A stretch of DNA of 48,433 nt from JAAETI01 sp964195945 (lineage in GTDB: Bacteria; Actinomycetota; Acidimicrobiia; Spongiisociales; UBA5794), in contig CAXMRC010000204.1 in NCBI GenBank assembly GCA_964195945.1, forward strand, positions 1 to 48,433. The letters are read 5' to 3'. The notes beneath the pieces were generated by a model. It worked only from the letters and a program-made list of their open reading frames with translations. It was not told the DNA's origin and ran no database searches. This document shows, in pieces, positions 8,171 through 17,041 of the stretch (its first letter is position 1; each line of letters begins with the position of its first letter). A program made the position numbers and the translations under genes.

Positions 8171-9193
8171 CTACCAACCCAACTGTTCGAGAACAGCATC
8201 GAGATGCGGCCTCACCGGCTGTAGGTCTTGGAATCCTTCGGCAGCTGTGTCCGGATCCTTGAGCCCGTGACCCGTCAGTGTGCATACGATCTGCCCTTGT
8301 GGCAGTTCGTCCTGGAACTTGAGAATGCCGGCAACCGATGCTGCCGACGCTGGTTCGCAGAACACTCCCTCGCTGGAGGCGAGGAGACGGTAGGCGGCGA
8401 TAATCTCACCATCGGTGACAGCTTCGATGCGACCACCGGAGTCATCCCTGGCCGCGATCGCGGCATCCCACGAGGCCGGATTGCCAATACGAATCGCCGT
8501 GGCGATAGTTTCGGGCTCATCGAAGATTTCCCCCGTCACCAACGGAGCGGCCCCTGCAGCTTGGAAGCCCCACATCTTTGGTGCGTACCCATCTGCGTTG
8601 TAGCCACTCCAGTAGGCGGTGATGTTTCCGGCATTCCCAACAGGGAGCGCATGGATCACTGGAGCATCGCCGAGCGCAGCCGCAATCTCCCATGCAGCCG
8701 ATTGTTGCCCTTCAATACGGAATGGATTGATCGAGTTCACCAGCGCCACGTCGTGGGTCGAGGTCAGTTCGAGGACCAAGGCGAGGGCGTCATCGAAGTT
8801 CCCTTTGATGGCCACGATCTCAGCACCATGGCTTACTGCTTGGGCCAGCTTGCCGCGAGCAATTTTGCCGGCTGGTAGCACGACGATAGCCCGCATCCCC
8901 GCTCGTGCCGCGTAGGCAGCTGCCGACGCCGACGTGTTGCCAGTCGAAGCGCAGGCGATCGCCTTGGCTCCAGACTCAAGAGCCTTGGACACGGCCATGG
9001 TCATGCCGCGGTCCTTGAATGAACCAGTTGGATTGGCGCCGTCATACTTCAGGAACACGGGCCGGTTCACCATTCTCGAAATCGATTTCGCTTCGATAAG
9101 CGGAGTGTTGCCTTCCAAAAGAGAGACGACGGGCGTTGCAGCAGAGACCGTAAGACGGTCCCGATACTGCTCGATGACACCCGGCCAGGTCAT
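8171..9193 (-). CDS. thrC: Threonine synthase
   Basis: A PLP fold-type II enzyme that converts O-phosphohomoserine to threonine. The 340-aa sequence shows the lysine motif NPTGSFKDRGM near residue 58, the STGNTSASAAAYAARAGM loop near 85, and the phosphate-binding GNAGNITAYW near 185. The ATG overlaps the hom stop codon as ATGA, so the two are translationally coupled. In many actinobacteria the next gene is thrB (homoserine kinase). Here the next gene is rho, so the phosphohomoserine must come from a kinase encoded elsewhere. Confidence 0.95.
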   Translation of the reverse strand: MTWPGVIEQYRDRLTVSAATPVVSLLEGNTPLIEAKSISRMVNRPVFLKYDGANPTGSFKDRGMTMAVSKALESGAKAIACASTGNTSASAAAYAARAGMRAIVVLPAGKIARGKLAQAVSHGAEIVAIKGNFDDALALVLELTSTHDVALVNSINPFRIEGQQSAAWEIAAALGDAPVIHALPVGNAGNITAYWSGYNADGYAPKMWGFQAAGAAPLVTGEIFDEPETIATAIRIGNPASWDAAIAARDDSGGRIEAVTDGEIIAAYRLLASSEGVFCEPASAASVAGILKFQDELPQGQIVCTLTGHGLKDPDTAAEGFQDLQPVRPHLDAVLEQLGW

Positions 9194-10476
9194 GATTCCT
9201 CGCTTTCAACCCTGATCGCAGCGGCGACCGCATTCACGCAGTCCATCTCCTTGACCGCGGCGAGTGCGTTCTGTTGATCCGCCTCTGGAGCGCGGTGGGT
9301 GACAATGAGCAGCGTTGCTTTGTCCTGGGTTCCCTCCTGCCATACGGACTTGATGCTGACGTTGGCTTCGCCAAACGCGGCCGCGATTTGGGCAAGTACA
9401 CCGGGAAGATCGGCCACTTCGAGACGTATGTACCACTTGGTCGGCACCGAGCCGAAGTCTGCGAGAGACGACGGAGAAAATCGGATTCGAGGTGCTACTT
9501 GCGCTCCCGCAAGAATCTCGCGCGCCGCATCGATGACATCCCCAAGGACGGCTGTTGCAGTGGGATCGCCCCCCGCTCCAGGTCCGGCAAATAGCAGCGT
9601 GTCTATGGCGGCGCCTTCGATGAAGATTGCATTGGTCGCGTCGCGGATAGCGGACAACGGATGCTCATGCGGGAGCAGAACCGGGTGGACCCGAGCCGAT
9701 ACGCCATTATCGGTGTCTTCAGCGATCGCAAGCAGTTTGATGGTGTAACCGAGGTCCCTGGCGTACCTGATATCAGTAGATGTGATCTCTGTAATGCCGG
9801 TGTGCGGCACATTGTCGAGGCCTACCCAGGTACCAAAGCCGAGGCTTGCCAGAATCGCAGCCTTGGCGGCAGCGTCAGCACCGCCAACATCTGCGGTGGG
9901 ATCGGGCTCGGCATATCCGAGTTCTTGCGCCTGGGCAAGGGCGTCCTCGTAGGCGGTTCCGTCTTCGGACATTCGGGTCAGAATGAAGTTGGTCGTGCCG
10001 TTGACGATACCCATCACCCGCGTAAGTTTCTCCCCAGCGAGGGTTTCAGACAGCGGGCGAATTATGGGGATGCCACCGCCGACAGCCGCCTCGAACAAGA
10101 GCGCCACCCCTGACCGCTCTGCAGCCGCGATGAGGTCGTAGCCGCGCACCGCAATCAGTTCCTTGTTTGCAGTAACGACCGGTTTCCCCGCTTCAAGGGC
10201 TCGGAGCACCAAATCCCCTGCGGGGTCTTGGCCACCCATGACCTCGACAATGAGATCGACCTCGGGGTCATCGATGACAGACAGTGCGTCTGTTGTCAGT
10301 ACACCTTCCGGCACATCCAATCCGCGTTGCTTTGCGAAATCGCGCACCGCGACACGGCGCACCTGAAGGTCAAGGCCTGTCTTTGCCGCAATAGCAGCAT
10401 GGTCTTTCATTAGCCGCTGGATCAGCGTTCCGCCAACCGTGCCGGCACCGAGTATCCCTATCCCAATAGTGTTCAT
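9190..10476 (-). CDS. hom: Homoserine dehydrogenase with ACT domain
   Basis: Reduces aspartate semialdehyde to homoserine with NAD(P)H, the branch point towards threonine and methionine. From the ATG at 10476 the protein is 428 aa. It has the Rossmann motif GIGILGAGTVGGTL at the N-terminus, the catalytic region ANKELIA and AAVGGGIPIIRPL near 120-160, and GYAEPDPTADVGGADAAAK near 210. The C-terminal ACT domain begins at RLEVADLPGVLAQIAAAFGE, suggesting threonine feedback as in related enzymes. The open frame extends 29 codons upstream to 10563, but residues before MNTIGIGI do not look like the family. Coupled to thrC by a 4-bp overlap. Confidence 0.96.
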   Translation of the reverse strand: MNTIGIGILGAGTVGGTLIQRLMKDHAAIAAKTGLDLQVRRVAVRDFAKQRGLDVPEGVLTTDALSVIDDPEVDLIVEVMGGQDPAGDLVLRALEAGKPVVTANKELIAVRGYDLIAAAERSGVALLFEAAVGGGIPIIRPLSETLAGEKLTRVMGIVNGTTNFILTRMSEDGTAYEDALAQAQELGYAEPDPTADVGGADAAAKAAILASLGFGTWVGLDNVPHTGITEITSTDIRYARDLGYTIKLLAIAEDTDNGVSARVHPVLLPHEHPLSAIRDATNAIFIEGAAIDTLLFAGPGAGGDPTATAVLGDVIDAAREILAGAQVAPRIRFSPSSLADFGSVPTKWYIRLEVADLPGVLAQIAAAFGEANVSIKSVWQEGTQDKATLLIVTHRAPEADQQNALAAVKEMDCVNAVAAAIRVESEES

Positions 10477-10563
10477 CGCCGCGACGATAGCCCCTAGATC
10501 GCCGAGCGCATTCGGATCCTTGGCTTTCACTACTGTCGTGGATTCAGCTACCGATATCAACAC

Positions 10564-11835
10564 ATGCTCAGACTTGGATCAGATAGGGCGCAGAACGCCG
10601 ACGGGCTCCTCGGTCGAACCGGCGAGATGTCCAAAATGATCCTGCCGCTTGCGATCGTGCTTCTGCCGCTGACGAGCATCACGGTTGCGGAGAGCCGATT
10701 TGGTTCCCTTACCCTGATTGTTGGATCCCTGCTTGTGGTCTTGACGATCATTGCGATCGCCAATTCCGTCGCCACCAGATCGTTCCCCGCAACCCCCGCG
10801 ACTATCGCCGGTGTAATCCTGGCTCCGCTCATGGTTCTTTCCTTTGTGGCGTCTCCGTCCGGCAAAGGAGCAATTCTCACCGTGTTTGCGGTTGTCGCCG
10901 CGGGCGTCACATTGACGATCGCGACGCTTCGCCACGAGGATCTAGAACGGAGCGTTGCTGTACCGCTGCTGGTCACGTCGTCAGTTCAATCCATCCTTGT
11001 GATCGCCCAAACGCTGACCGACCGCGCCATAGGGCTCAGCTTGATCGAACCCGGCGCCGAGCTGCAATTCATCGACGGATTGCTTCGTTCCCAGGGCACC
11101 ATGCGTCACGTGTACGAGCCGGCCGCTCTCGCGTTGCTGGCCGGCGGTGTCGCCGTCGTCACGACCCCCGAAAAGACCGGTCTGCGCTATCTATGGATCG
11201 CTGCAGCTGGACTGGCGGGAACCACGATAGGACTCACCCATTCGCGGGCGGCGCTACTCGGGTTCGGCTTGCTGGCGATCTTCTTGGTTGTTGCGATGGC
11301 CCGGCGGTACCCGGGTGTCACCGCAGTCGGAGGAGCATTGCTACTTGGGTTCGCCGTTGCCACGGTGCTCACGGCTTCTGCATGGGCGCTGCGCGGGGAT
11401 CATTCAACAACTGGAGACCTCGACGACGCCAGCCTGGGTCGAGTGACGTTGGCAAAACAAGCTGTGCAGATGGCGGCAGACAATCCCGTCGTCGGTGTCG
11501 GCCCTGGTCTCTACCTAGACACCATGCGCTCCGACTACGAACTCGACGAGCGCTATCCCTTTGTCGTGCACAACGTGAGCCTTGCGGTGGCTGCCGAAAA
11601 CGGATTCGCCGCCGCGGTGCTGGCGTCGTTCTTTGTTGCCTGGGCAGTCGTCCGGGCTGTCCGATCCGATCCTGTCTGGGCGATGCTGGCCGTCGCGCCG
11701 ACTGGGTTCCTGCTGTTCGACGTACTGCACTACGACCGACCGGTCGGCTTGTTGATGACGGGAATCTGGCTCGGGTTACTCCACCATGCCGGCGATCAGC
11801 CAGCAGTTACATCCCGCCGGGTCAAGTCTTCGTAG
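10564..11835 (+). CDS. O-antigen ligase / polymerase-like membrane protein
   Basis: A 423-aa protein with about eleven hydrophobic segments and a large soluble loop near residues 270-340. The loop carries DNPVVGVGPGLYLDTM and VVHNVSLAVAAENG, the pattern of the Wzy/WaaL-type O-antigen ligase family, with a conserved histidine and a Gly-rich turn. Members join or polymerise polysaccharide chains at the outer face of the membrane. No glycosyltransferase is adjacent, so the role is open. The start is uncertain: neither the ATG at 10564 nor those at 10627 and 10636 has a clear ribosome site. It overlaps the 3' end of lysA tail to tail by 40 bp and interrupts the usual lysA-hom order on the opposite strand. 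Confidence 0.7.
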   Translation: MLRLGSDRAQNADGLLGRTGEMSKMILPLAIVLLPLTSITVAESRFGSLTLIVGSLLVVLTIIAIANSVATRSFPATPATIAGVILAPLMVLSFVASPSGKGAILTVFAVVAAGVTLTIATLRHEDLERSVAVPLLVTSSVQSILVIAQTLTDRAIGLSLIEPGAELQFIDGLLRSQGTMRHVYEPAALALLAGGVAVVTTPEKTGLRYLWIAAAGLAGTTIGLTHSRAALLGFGLLAIFLVVAMARRYPGVTAVGGALLLGFAVATVLTASAWALRGDHSTTGDLDDASLGRVTLAKQAVQMAADNPVVGVGPGLYLDTMRSDYELDERYPFVVHNVSLAVAAENGFAAAVLASFFVAWAVVRAVRSDPVWAMLAVAPTGFLLFDVLHYDRPVGLLMTGIWLGLLHHAGDQPAVTSRRVKSS

Positions 11836-13076
11836 GTCTCGCGTCTGACAACGAGCCGCGACTCGCCACTACGCACAAACACAACGGGCGGACGCAGCAC
11901 CATGTTGTAGTTCGAGCCCATCGAGTGCCCGTAAGCGCCGGTGACCGGGGTACAAAGAATGTCACCCACCTTGGTGTCCGCTGGTATCGCCGCTTCGCTC
12001 ACGATTACATCTCCAGATTCGCAATGCTTGCCGACGATCCGAACAGTCTTCTCACGGTCCGCCGCAACGGCCCGTGGCAGAAACGCCTCATAGCCACTGC
12101 CGTAGAGCACGGGACGGGGGTTATCGCTCATTCCCCCATCGACGGCGACGTACGTTCTGATTGCGTCAATGTCCTTGATGGTGCCGACGGTGTAGAGGGT
12201 GACGGCCGCGCTGGCAACAATTGAGCGGCCAGGCTCTGTGGTGATCCGAGCGCCTATCCCGTTCTCGGCACAGGCCCCATGTACCGATTCCGCCCATTCG
12301 CTAATCGTCGGGGCGCTCTCCCCGCTGACGTAGGCGACGCCAAGGCCACCGCCGACAGAGATCTCGTCGAGTTGATGGGTTGTGAGGAAGGGGGCCAGAG
12401 CTCGGATCGCTTTGCCGAACGAATCGGCGACAAAGATTTGGCTTCCGATGTGCGCATGCACGCCGACCAGATCCATCGCCGTCGAGTTGCTTGCGGCGGC
12501 GATGGCATGGGCCGCGTCGCCGGAAGACATGCCAAACCCAAATTTGGAATCGGCGACACCTGTTTGTAGGTACTCGTGCGTGTGTGCGTCTACCCCGGGG
12601 TTGACTCTTACGAGCACTTTCGGCGCTGGAGAACCATTTCCAACTAGGGCCTCGATGCGGTCGATCTCGTCGAATGAGTCGAGCACGATTCGCCCCACAC
12701 CAATCTGCAGCGCCTTCTCGAGCTCGACCGATGACTTGTTGTTGCCGTGCATGACGAGCCGGTCGGGCGGCACCCCGGCCGCCAGCGCGACGTGGAGCTC
12801 TCCCCCGGTCGCCACGTCAAGATGCATGCCCTCTTCCCATGCAAGACGGGCCATTTCCTGAGAGAGGAACGCCTTTGTCGCATACGCAACCCCTTCGCCA
12901 AATGCGGAGACCGCCTCGCGGCACCTAGCCCGCAGGTGTTCCTCGTCGTAGACAAACAGAGGAGTGCCGTACGTCTCAGCGAGTTCGATAACGTCCAGGC
13001 CACCGATCGAAAGGCGCCCATCGATGACACTGGATGTATCGGGGAGCAGATCAAAGGGGATGGGTCCGCTTGTCAC
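11796..13076 (-). CDS. lysA: Diaminopimelate decarboxylase
   Basis: PLP fold-type III enzyme making lysine from meso-diaminopimelate. The 426-aa product has the N-terminal PLP lysine region VAYATKAFLS near residue 63, MHGNNKSSVELEKAL near 110, the HAHIGSQI block near 205, the phosphate loop VGGGLGVAY near 240, EPGRSIVASA near 280, and the CESGDVI substrate cysteine loop near 350. The GTG start overlaps the argS stop, so argS-lysA are coupled; this pair is conserved in actinobacteria. Confidence 0.96.
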   Translation of the reverse strand: MTSGPIPFDLLPDTSSVIDGRLSIGGLDVIELAETYGTPLFVYDEEHLRARCREAVSAFGEGVAYATKAFLSQEMARLAWEEGMHLDVATGGELHVALAAGVPPDRLVMHGNNKSSVELEKALQIGVGRIVLDSFDEIDRIEALVGNGSPAPKVLVRVNPGVDAHTHEYLQTGVADSKFGFGMSSGDAAHAIAAASNSTAMDLVGVHAHIGSQIFVADSFGKAIRALAPFLTTHQLDEISVGGGLGVAYVSGESAPTISEWAESVHGACAENGIGARITTEPGRSIVASAAVTLYTVGTIKDIDAIRTYVAVDGGMSDNPRPVLYGSGYEAFLPRAVAADREKTVRIVGKHCESGDVIVSEAAIPADTKVGDILCTPVTGAYGHSMGSNYNMVLRPPVVFVRSGESRLVVRRETYEDLTRRDVTAG

Positions 13077-14836
13077 ATCCGCTCCGGGACTTCGATGCCG
13101 AGCAAATCAAGGAGCAGGGTCAGTTCCTCCAAGGTGAGCTCGACGAGATGTAGCCAGGAGGATTGGCGAGCCGCGTCTTGCTCGCGAAGGATATGGCATG
13201 CCTCATAGAACCGGCTGAAATCAGCGACCAGCTCGTACGCATACTCGGCGATGTGATTGGGGGCGCGGTGGGCAGCGGCTCGCTCGACAACCTCGGGGAG
13301 TCGGGCTAGTTGCAGCATCAGATTGCGCTCTTGTTCCTGCTCAGGTGCAACTATCGCTCCTGCCTGCAGCCCCCTATTGGCGGATTCGCGCAGCACCGAT
13401 TTCATGCGGACGGCGCCGTACAAGAGATACGGCCCCGTCTTGCCGTCGAACGACGTAAAACGGTCAACGTCGAAGGTGTAGTTAGAGGACCGATGATTCT
13501 GGAGATCACCGTATTTGAGGGCCGCAACACCGACCTTCTCCGCGATGACACTTTTCTCCGCGGCATCGAACTCCGTGGCGAGAGCGTTCTCTTCGAGTCG
13601 CTCGGCGGCGCGTTCCACCACCATGTCGATGAGCTCACGGAGTCGGAGCAGGCCTCCGTCGCGGGTCTTGAACGGTTTGCCGTCAGGACCGTTGACCGTA
13701 CCGTTCCCTGAGTGGTCGAGGACAACCTCCTTGGGGGCGATACCGGTTTTGTAGGCGGCACGAAAGACCTGCTCGAAGTGGAGCGCCTGCCGCACATCGA
13801 CGACGTAGATCATCTCCGCGATATCCATCTCGGCGATTCGCTCCTCGATGGTTGCAAGGTCCCATGTGGTGTAGAGCGAGGCTCCGTCGGACTTGAGCAG
13901 GAGGAAAGGAGGAACCTCCTTCGTGTCCTGATCGGTCATAACCTCGATGATGAGTGCCCCATCGCTTTCAATGGCATAGCCAGCAGCAGACAGCCGCTTC
14001 ACCATTGGCGCAAGCCGGTGGTTAATGGTGCTCTCGCCATGCCAGAGGTCGAACTCAACGTTCAGCCGCTCGTACACCGCACGGATGGCTTCGATCGAGA
14101 CATCGCGCATGTGCTGCCACAAAGCCAGATACCCCGGCCGTCCTTTGTGCAGGTCGACGATCGCGGCTCTGGCTCTTGCTGCAAACTCTGCGTCCTCTTT
14201 GGCGCGAGCCGAGGCTTCGGGATACATCACCTGAAGGTCCTCGATGGACACGGGCGATACCGCTGGGTATTGATCGATTCGGCTCTTGTCAAAGTAGGGC
14301 AGATCCGGCTGACGCTCCTCGAGTTCGGCGATGAGCTGGCCATATGGCATGCCCCAATCGCCAAGGTGAACATCCCCGATTACATCGTGTCCGAGGAATC
14401 TGAAGATTCGTTTGATGCTCTCGCCGATGATGGCGGGCCGGAGATGGCCGACATGCAGTTCTTTGGCCACGTTGGGGCCGCCGTAGTCGATAACCATCTT
14501 CTTGGCTGCCTGGGCCACGGTGCCAAACCTCGAGGCCGCATCTAGCGATTGAACGTAGTCGGCCAGGTAACTATCGGTGAGAGTGATATTGATGAAACCG
14601 GGCCCGGCAAGCTCGAGTCCGGCAAACGGGGCGGTGTCCTCCAGTGAATCGATGACGCTTTGGGCGACTTCTCGCGGATTCTTGTGAGCGTCCTTGGCGG
14701 CAGCCATTGCACCGTTGCATTGGAACTGGGCCAGGTCCGGTCGCGCCGAGACCACGACCAACCCGAACGATCGGTCGAGTCCTTGGGATGCAAATGCATC
14801 CCCAAACGTCTGTGACAGGGTGGCGGTGAGAGACAT
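13073..14836 (-). CDS. argS: Arginyl-tRNA synthetase
   Basis: Class I aminoacyl-tRNA synthetase of about 587 aa. The N-terminal Add1 domain is followed by the HIGH-type motif ELHVGHLRPAIIGE near residue 125. GKPFKTRDGG near 375 stands in place of a canonical KMSKS, which is usual for bacterial ArgRS. The DALR anticodon-binding domain (HIAEYAYELVADFSRFYEACHI) closes the protein. The ATG at 14836 (MSLTATLSQ) follows AAGGA at good spacing and is preferred to the upstream ATG at 14881. A tRNA-Arg gene lies just upstream on the other strand. Confidence 0.97.
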   Translation of the reverse strand: MSLTATLSQTFGDAFASQGLDRSFGLVVVSARPDLAQFQCNGAMAAAKDAHKNPREVAQSVIDSLEDTAPFAGLELAGPGFINITLTDSYLADYVQSLDAASRFGTVAQAAKKMVIDYGGPNVAKELHVGHLRPAIIGESIKRIFRFLGHDVIGDVHLGDWGMPYGQLIAELEERQPDLPYFDKSRIDQYPAVSPVSIEDLQVMYPEASARAKEDAEFAARARAAIVDLHKGRPGYLALWQHMRDVSIEAIRAVYERLNVEFDLWHGESTINHRLAPMVKRLSAAGYAIESDGALIIEVMTDQDTKEVPPFLLLKSDGASLYTTWDLATIEERIAEMDIAEMIYVVDVRQALHFEQVFRAAYKTGIAPKEVVLDHSGNGTVNGPDGKPFKTRDGGLLRLRELIDMVVERAAERLEENALATEFDAAEKSVIAEKVGVAALKYGDLQNHRSSNYTFDVDRFTSFDGKTGPYLLYGAVRMKSVLRESANRGLQAGAIVAPEQEQERNLMLQLARLPEVVERAAAHRAPNHIAEYAYELVADFSRFYEACHILREQDAARQSSWLHLVELTLEELTLLLDLLGIEVPERM

Positions 14837-14874
14837 CGTTTCCTTGGCTTGCTGCGGCGCAAGGATAGGCCCAT

Positions 14875-14903
14875 GTCTCACTGGCCTAACGCCTTGTTAC
14901 ACT
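14875..14903 (+). promoter_or_regulatory. Probable promoter of tRNA-Arg
   Basis: TACACT at 14898-14903 sits about 10 bp before the mature tRNA 5' end, with a weak GTCTCA at 14875-14880 after a 17-bp spacer. Placement fits a tRNA promoter; the -35 match is poor. Confidence 0.4.
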
Positions 14904-14912
14904 CCGGCTCGC

Positions 14913-14984
14913 GCCCCAGTAGCTCAGGGGATAGAGCACTGGCCTCCGGAGCCGGGAGCGCAGGTTCGAATCCTGCCTGGGGCA
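14913..14984 (+). tRNA. tRNA-Arg (anticodon CCG)
   Basis: A full cloverleaf can be drawn: acceptor GCCCCAG (14913-14919) with CTGGGGC (14977-14983) and discriminator A; D stem GCTC/GAGC; anticodon stem CTGGC/GCCGG with loop CTCCGGA and anticodon CCG at 14946-14948; T stem GCAGG/CCTGC with loop TTCGAAT. CCA is not fully encoded: ACC is followed by G. It reads CGG codons. Confidence 0.95.
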
Positions 14985-14987
14985 CCG

Positions 14988-15110
14988 CGGACTCGCTTTG
15001 CGAGTCCGTACGCAGTTCGCCTTGCGAACTACGGCTCGCTACACGGACTACGACCCTGCCGGCACGTTGCAGTTTCCACAGGAAACTGCCTGCTGGGTAT
15101 GCGAGTCCGC
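14988..15110 (+). repeat. Cluster of short perfect hairpins after tRNA-Arg
   Basis: Three palindromes follow the tRNA. The first is CGGACTCGC-TTT-GCGAGTCCG at 14988-15008 (9 bp). The second is AGTTCGC-CTT-GCGAACT at 15014-15030 (7 bp). The third is GCAGTTTCC-ACA-GGAAACTGC at 15069-15089 (9 bp). GCGAGTCCGC recurs alone at 15101-15110. All have 3-nt loops and related stems. No T-run follows, so they are not classical terminators. Confidence 0.85.
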
Positions 15111-15132
15111 ACGCAGTCCCTCTCTGCAGAAG

Positions 15133-15903
15133 CTAGAACACGTTGCCTAGCGCACCGAGGCGCCATAGCACCAGCATGTCCATGGTGATGGCTACACCCA
15201 CGTGGAGGAAGATCCCAGGGACAAAGCTCTTGGACCGCAGCGCCAGATAGCCGAGAGCCAGACCAGCAATGATGGCGGCGAAGGCCTCAGGGGCCGGTTT
15301 CCCAAAGTGAATCATCGTGTACGGCACCGTCATGATGGCCACGCCAAGCAGCCCAAACCGTCGCGCCAGCCCGAAGGTGAGGAAGCCGCGGAAGAAAGCT
15401 TCAATGCCGACGAACTGGAATGCGTATCCGAACTCGTACAGCCAGAAAGCCGATCCCCCTTCCGCGGCCCGGTCGTAGAACGGGTAGTAGGTGAGGAAAC
15501 TCTCGAAGCTCGAGATCCAGATCAGGATCGGCAGCATGACCAGGTACATGAGCCCATAGACCGGAAAATGCTGAAGTGTGCCGCGGATCCGGTATCCCCA
15601 GTTACGAGGAGACTCCCCGATAGCCCAGAGGATGATCCCGGCCGGTACTGCAGTCCGCAGCAGCACCGAGGTCGAACCCCAGTACAGATAGGCTCCGACT
15701 CCCGGATGGTCTTCGAGTGGACCACCGAGGTTCTCAGCCACCCAGTCGATCAGCCCCGAACGTACATAGAAGTCTGGCCGGCCCCAGTAGTGGAACAGGT
15801 AGAGCAGCACCGTGCCCGAAAGGATGACGACGAACGCGTCTCTGTCGGCCTTCTCGTCTCGTCGGATCTCCAGTTCCGGGGGAGACAGCAGATCTGCAAT
15901 CAC
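15133..15903 (-). CDS. CPBP-family intramembrane protein
   Basis: A 256-aa membrane protein starting at a GTG (15903) preceded by an excellent ribosome site (AGGAAGGA). About seven hydrophobic segments are visible. The C-terminal half shows the CPBP/Abi pattern seen in CAAX-protease-like proteins: FVGIEAFFRGFLTFGLARRFG near residue 165, YTMIHFGKP near 195, and FLHVGVAITMDM near 235. In the first motif the usual EE-x3-R reads IEAFFR, so the first glutamate is isoleucine. Protease activity is therefore doubtful. The open frame extends far upstream, but that part is only the antisense of ku. It is divergent from ku, with about 140 bp between them. Confidence 0.75.
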   Translation of the reverse strand: MIADLLSPPELEIRRDEKADRDAFVVILSGTVLLYLFHYWGRPDFYVRSGLIDWVAENLGGPLEDHPGVGAYLYWGSTSVLLRTAVPAGIILWAIGESPRNWGYRIRGTLQHFPVYGLMYLVMLPILIWISSFESFLTYYPFYDRAAEGGSAFWLYEFGYAFQFVGIEAFFRGFLTFGLARRFGLLGVAIMTVPYTMIHFGKPAPEAFAAIIAGLALGYLALRSKSFVPGIFLHVGVAITMDMLVLWRLGALGNVF

Positions 15904-16044
15904 GAGGCGTCCTTCCTGAGGTGCGGCGAGTGTACGCCACCGCCACTTGCCGGCTTCGCAACGGCGAACGGCTATTGAAAGAAAAACCGTAGCCCGGCCC
16001 GCCCGGCTCGGACTAATGTTTTTCGCGTAGTGGGAGGTCCAAGC

Positions 16045-16827
16045 ATGCGCCCCATCTGGAAAGGTGCAATATCGTTCGGGTTGGTCACAATCCCGGTCGG
16101 CCTGTATTCGGCGACCGAGAGCAAACGGCCGAGCTTCCGCCAATTGCGGGACTCTGACCACTCGCGGATCCGGTACAAGAAGGTCGCAGAGGCTGATGGC
16201 CAAGAGGTGCCGAGCGAGAACATTGTCAAGGGCTACGAGATTGACAAAGAACGCTATGTCGTGTTCACGTCGGCCGAGCTTCAAGACATCATGAAAGGCA
16301 TCACCGGCGGCATCGTCGACGTTGTCCAGTTCGTAGACCGGTCAGAGATCGACCCTATCTACTTTCGGAGCTCCTATTACCTCGCTCCGGAGAAGACCGG
16401 GATCAAGGCGTACCGCATCTTGTTGGCTGGTCTCGAAGAGCGTCGCATGGTCGGGATCGCCAAGGTTGCTATCCGCGAACGCGAGTACCTGGCGACGCTG
16501 CGGGCGGAAGAGGGCGTGATCATCCTCGAGACGATGTATTGGCCGGACGAAATCAGAGAACCGTTGTTCGAGAGTCTCGAAGACGAGATCGAGATCCGTG
16601 AGGAAGAGATGGCGATGGCGACCATGCTCATCGATAACCTGGCGGGGACGTTTGATCCATCGGCGTGGAATGACGAGTCGCGAGAAGCTGTGGAAGCGGC
16701 CGCGGCCACGAAAGTCGAGGGCCAGCAAATCGTTGCGCCGGATGTGCCGGAGGCGACTGGTGTTGTCGATTTGATGGCGGCGCTTCGTGCCAGCGTCGAG
16801 GCGACCAAGGACCGCAAGGCCGTTTAG
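16045..16827 (+). CDS. ku: Ku protein for non-homologous end joining
   Basis: Bacterial Ku is a homodimeric ring that binds double-strand ends and recruits LigD. The ~260-aa protein starts MRPIWKGAISFGLVTIPVGLYSA, the standard N-terminus. It retains the core RYKKVAEADGQEV, VKGYEIDKERYVVF and KAYRILLAGLEE blocks. The ATG at 16045 follows GGGAGG by 8 bp, so it is preferred to the upstream in-frame GTG at 16030. The C-terminus (VDLMAALRASVEATKDRKAV) is short, without the long basic tail of some homologues. A DNA ligase gene lies downstream in the opposite direction. Confidence 0.96.
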   Translation: MRPIWKGAISFGLVTIPVGLYSATESKRPSFRQLRDSDHSRIRYKKVAEADGQEVPSENIVKGYEIDKERYVVFTSAELQDIMKGITGGIVDVVQFVDRSEIDPIYFRSSYYLAPEKTGIKAYRILLAGLEERRMVGIAKVAIREREYLATLRAEEGVIILETMYWPDEIREPLFESLEDEIEIREEEMAMATMLIDNLAGTFDPSAWNDESREAVEAAAATKVEGQQIVAPDVPEATGVVDLMAALRASVEATKDRKAV

Positions 16828-16868
16828 GGCCGAGCGGTACTGTCAGCTCCCCCGACTCCTGAGTCCGG

Positions 16869-16967
16869 CTACTCCTTGTCGAGTGCGTCTAGCTCGAAGG
16901 TCAGACGGGCAGCGAATAGCACCAGTGTGAGCGTGATTGCGGTTATGAGTGCTTGTACGGCGACCAT
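16869..16967 (-). CDS. Possible small membrane protein (32 aa)
   Basis: A short open frame reading MVAVQALITAITLTLVLFAA followed by RLTFELDALDKE. It has one hydrophobic helix (about residues 3-20) and an acidic tail. AGGA lies about 5 bp ahead of the ATG. It sits alone between the ku and ligase 3' ends. The hydrophobic helix with a ribosome site is suggestive, but the length makes chance possible. Confidence 0.4.
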   Translation of the reverse strand: MVAVQALITAITLTLVLFAARLTFELDALDKE

Positions 16968-17041
16968 GTATTTCCTATCGCCGATCCCCCGACCATCCTT
17001 AAAGGTCTGTTTTCGCGATCTCGCATTAGGGGTCGCCAGAC

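Noticed and set aside
15904..16284. Long N-terminal extension of the CPBP membrane protein
   Set aside because: The extension is antisense to ku and has no family similarity; a strong ribosome site precedes the GTG at 15903.
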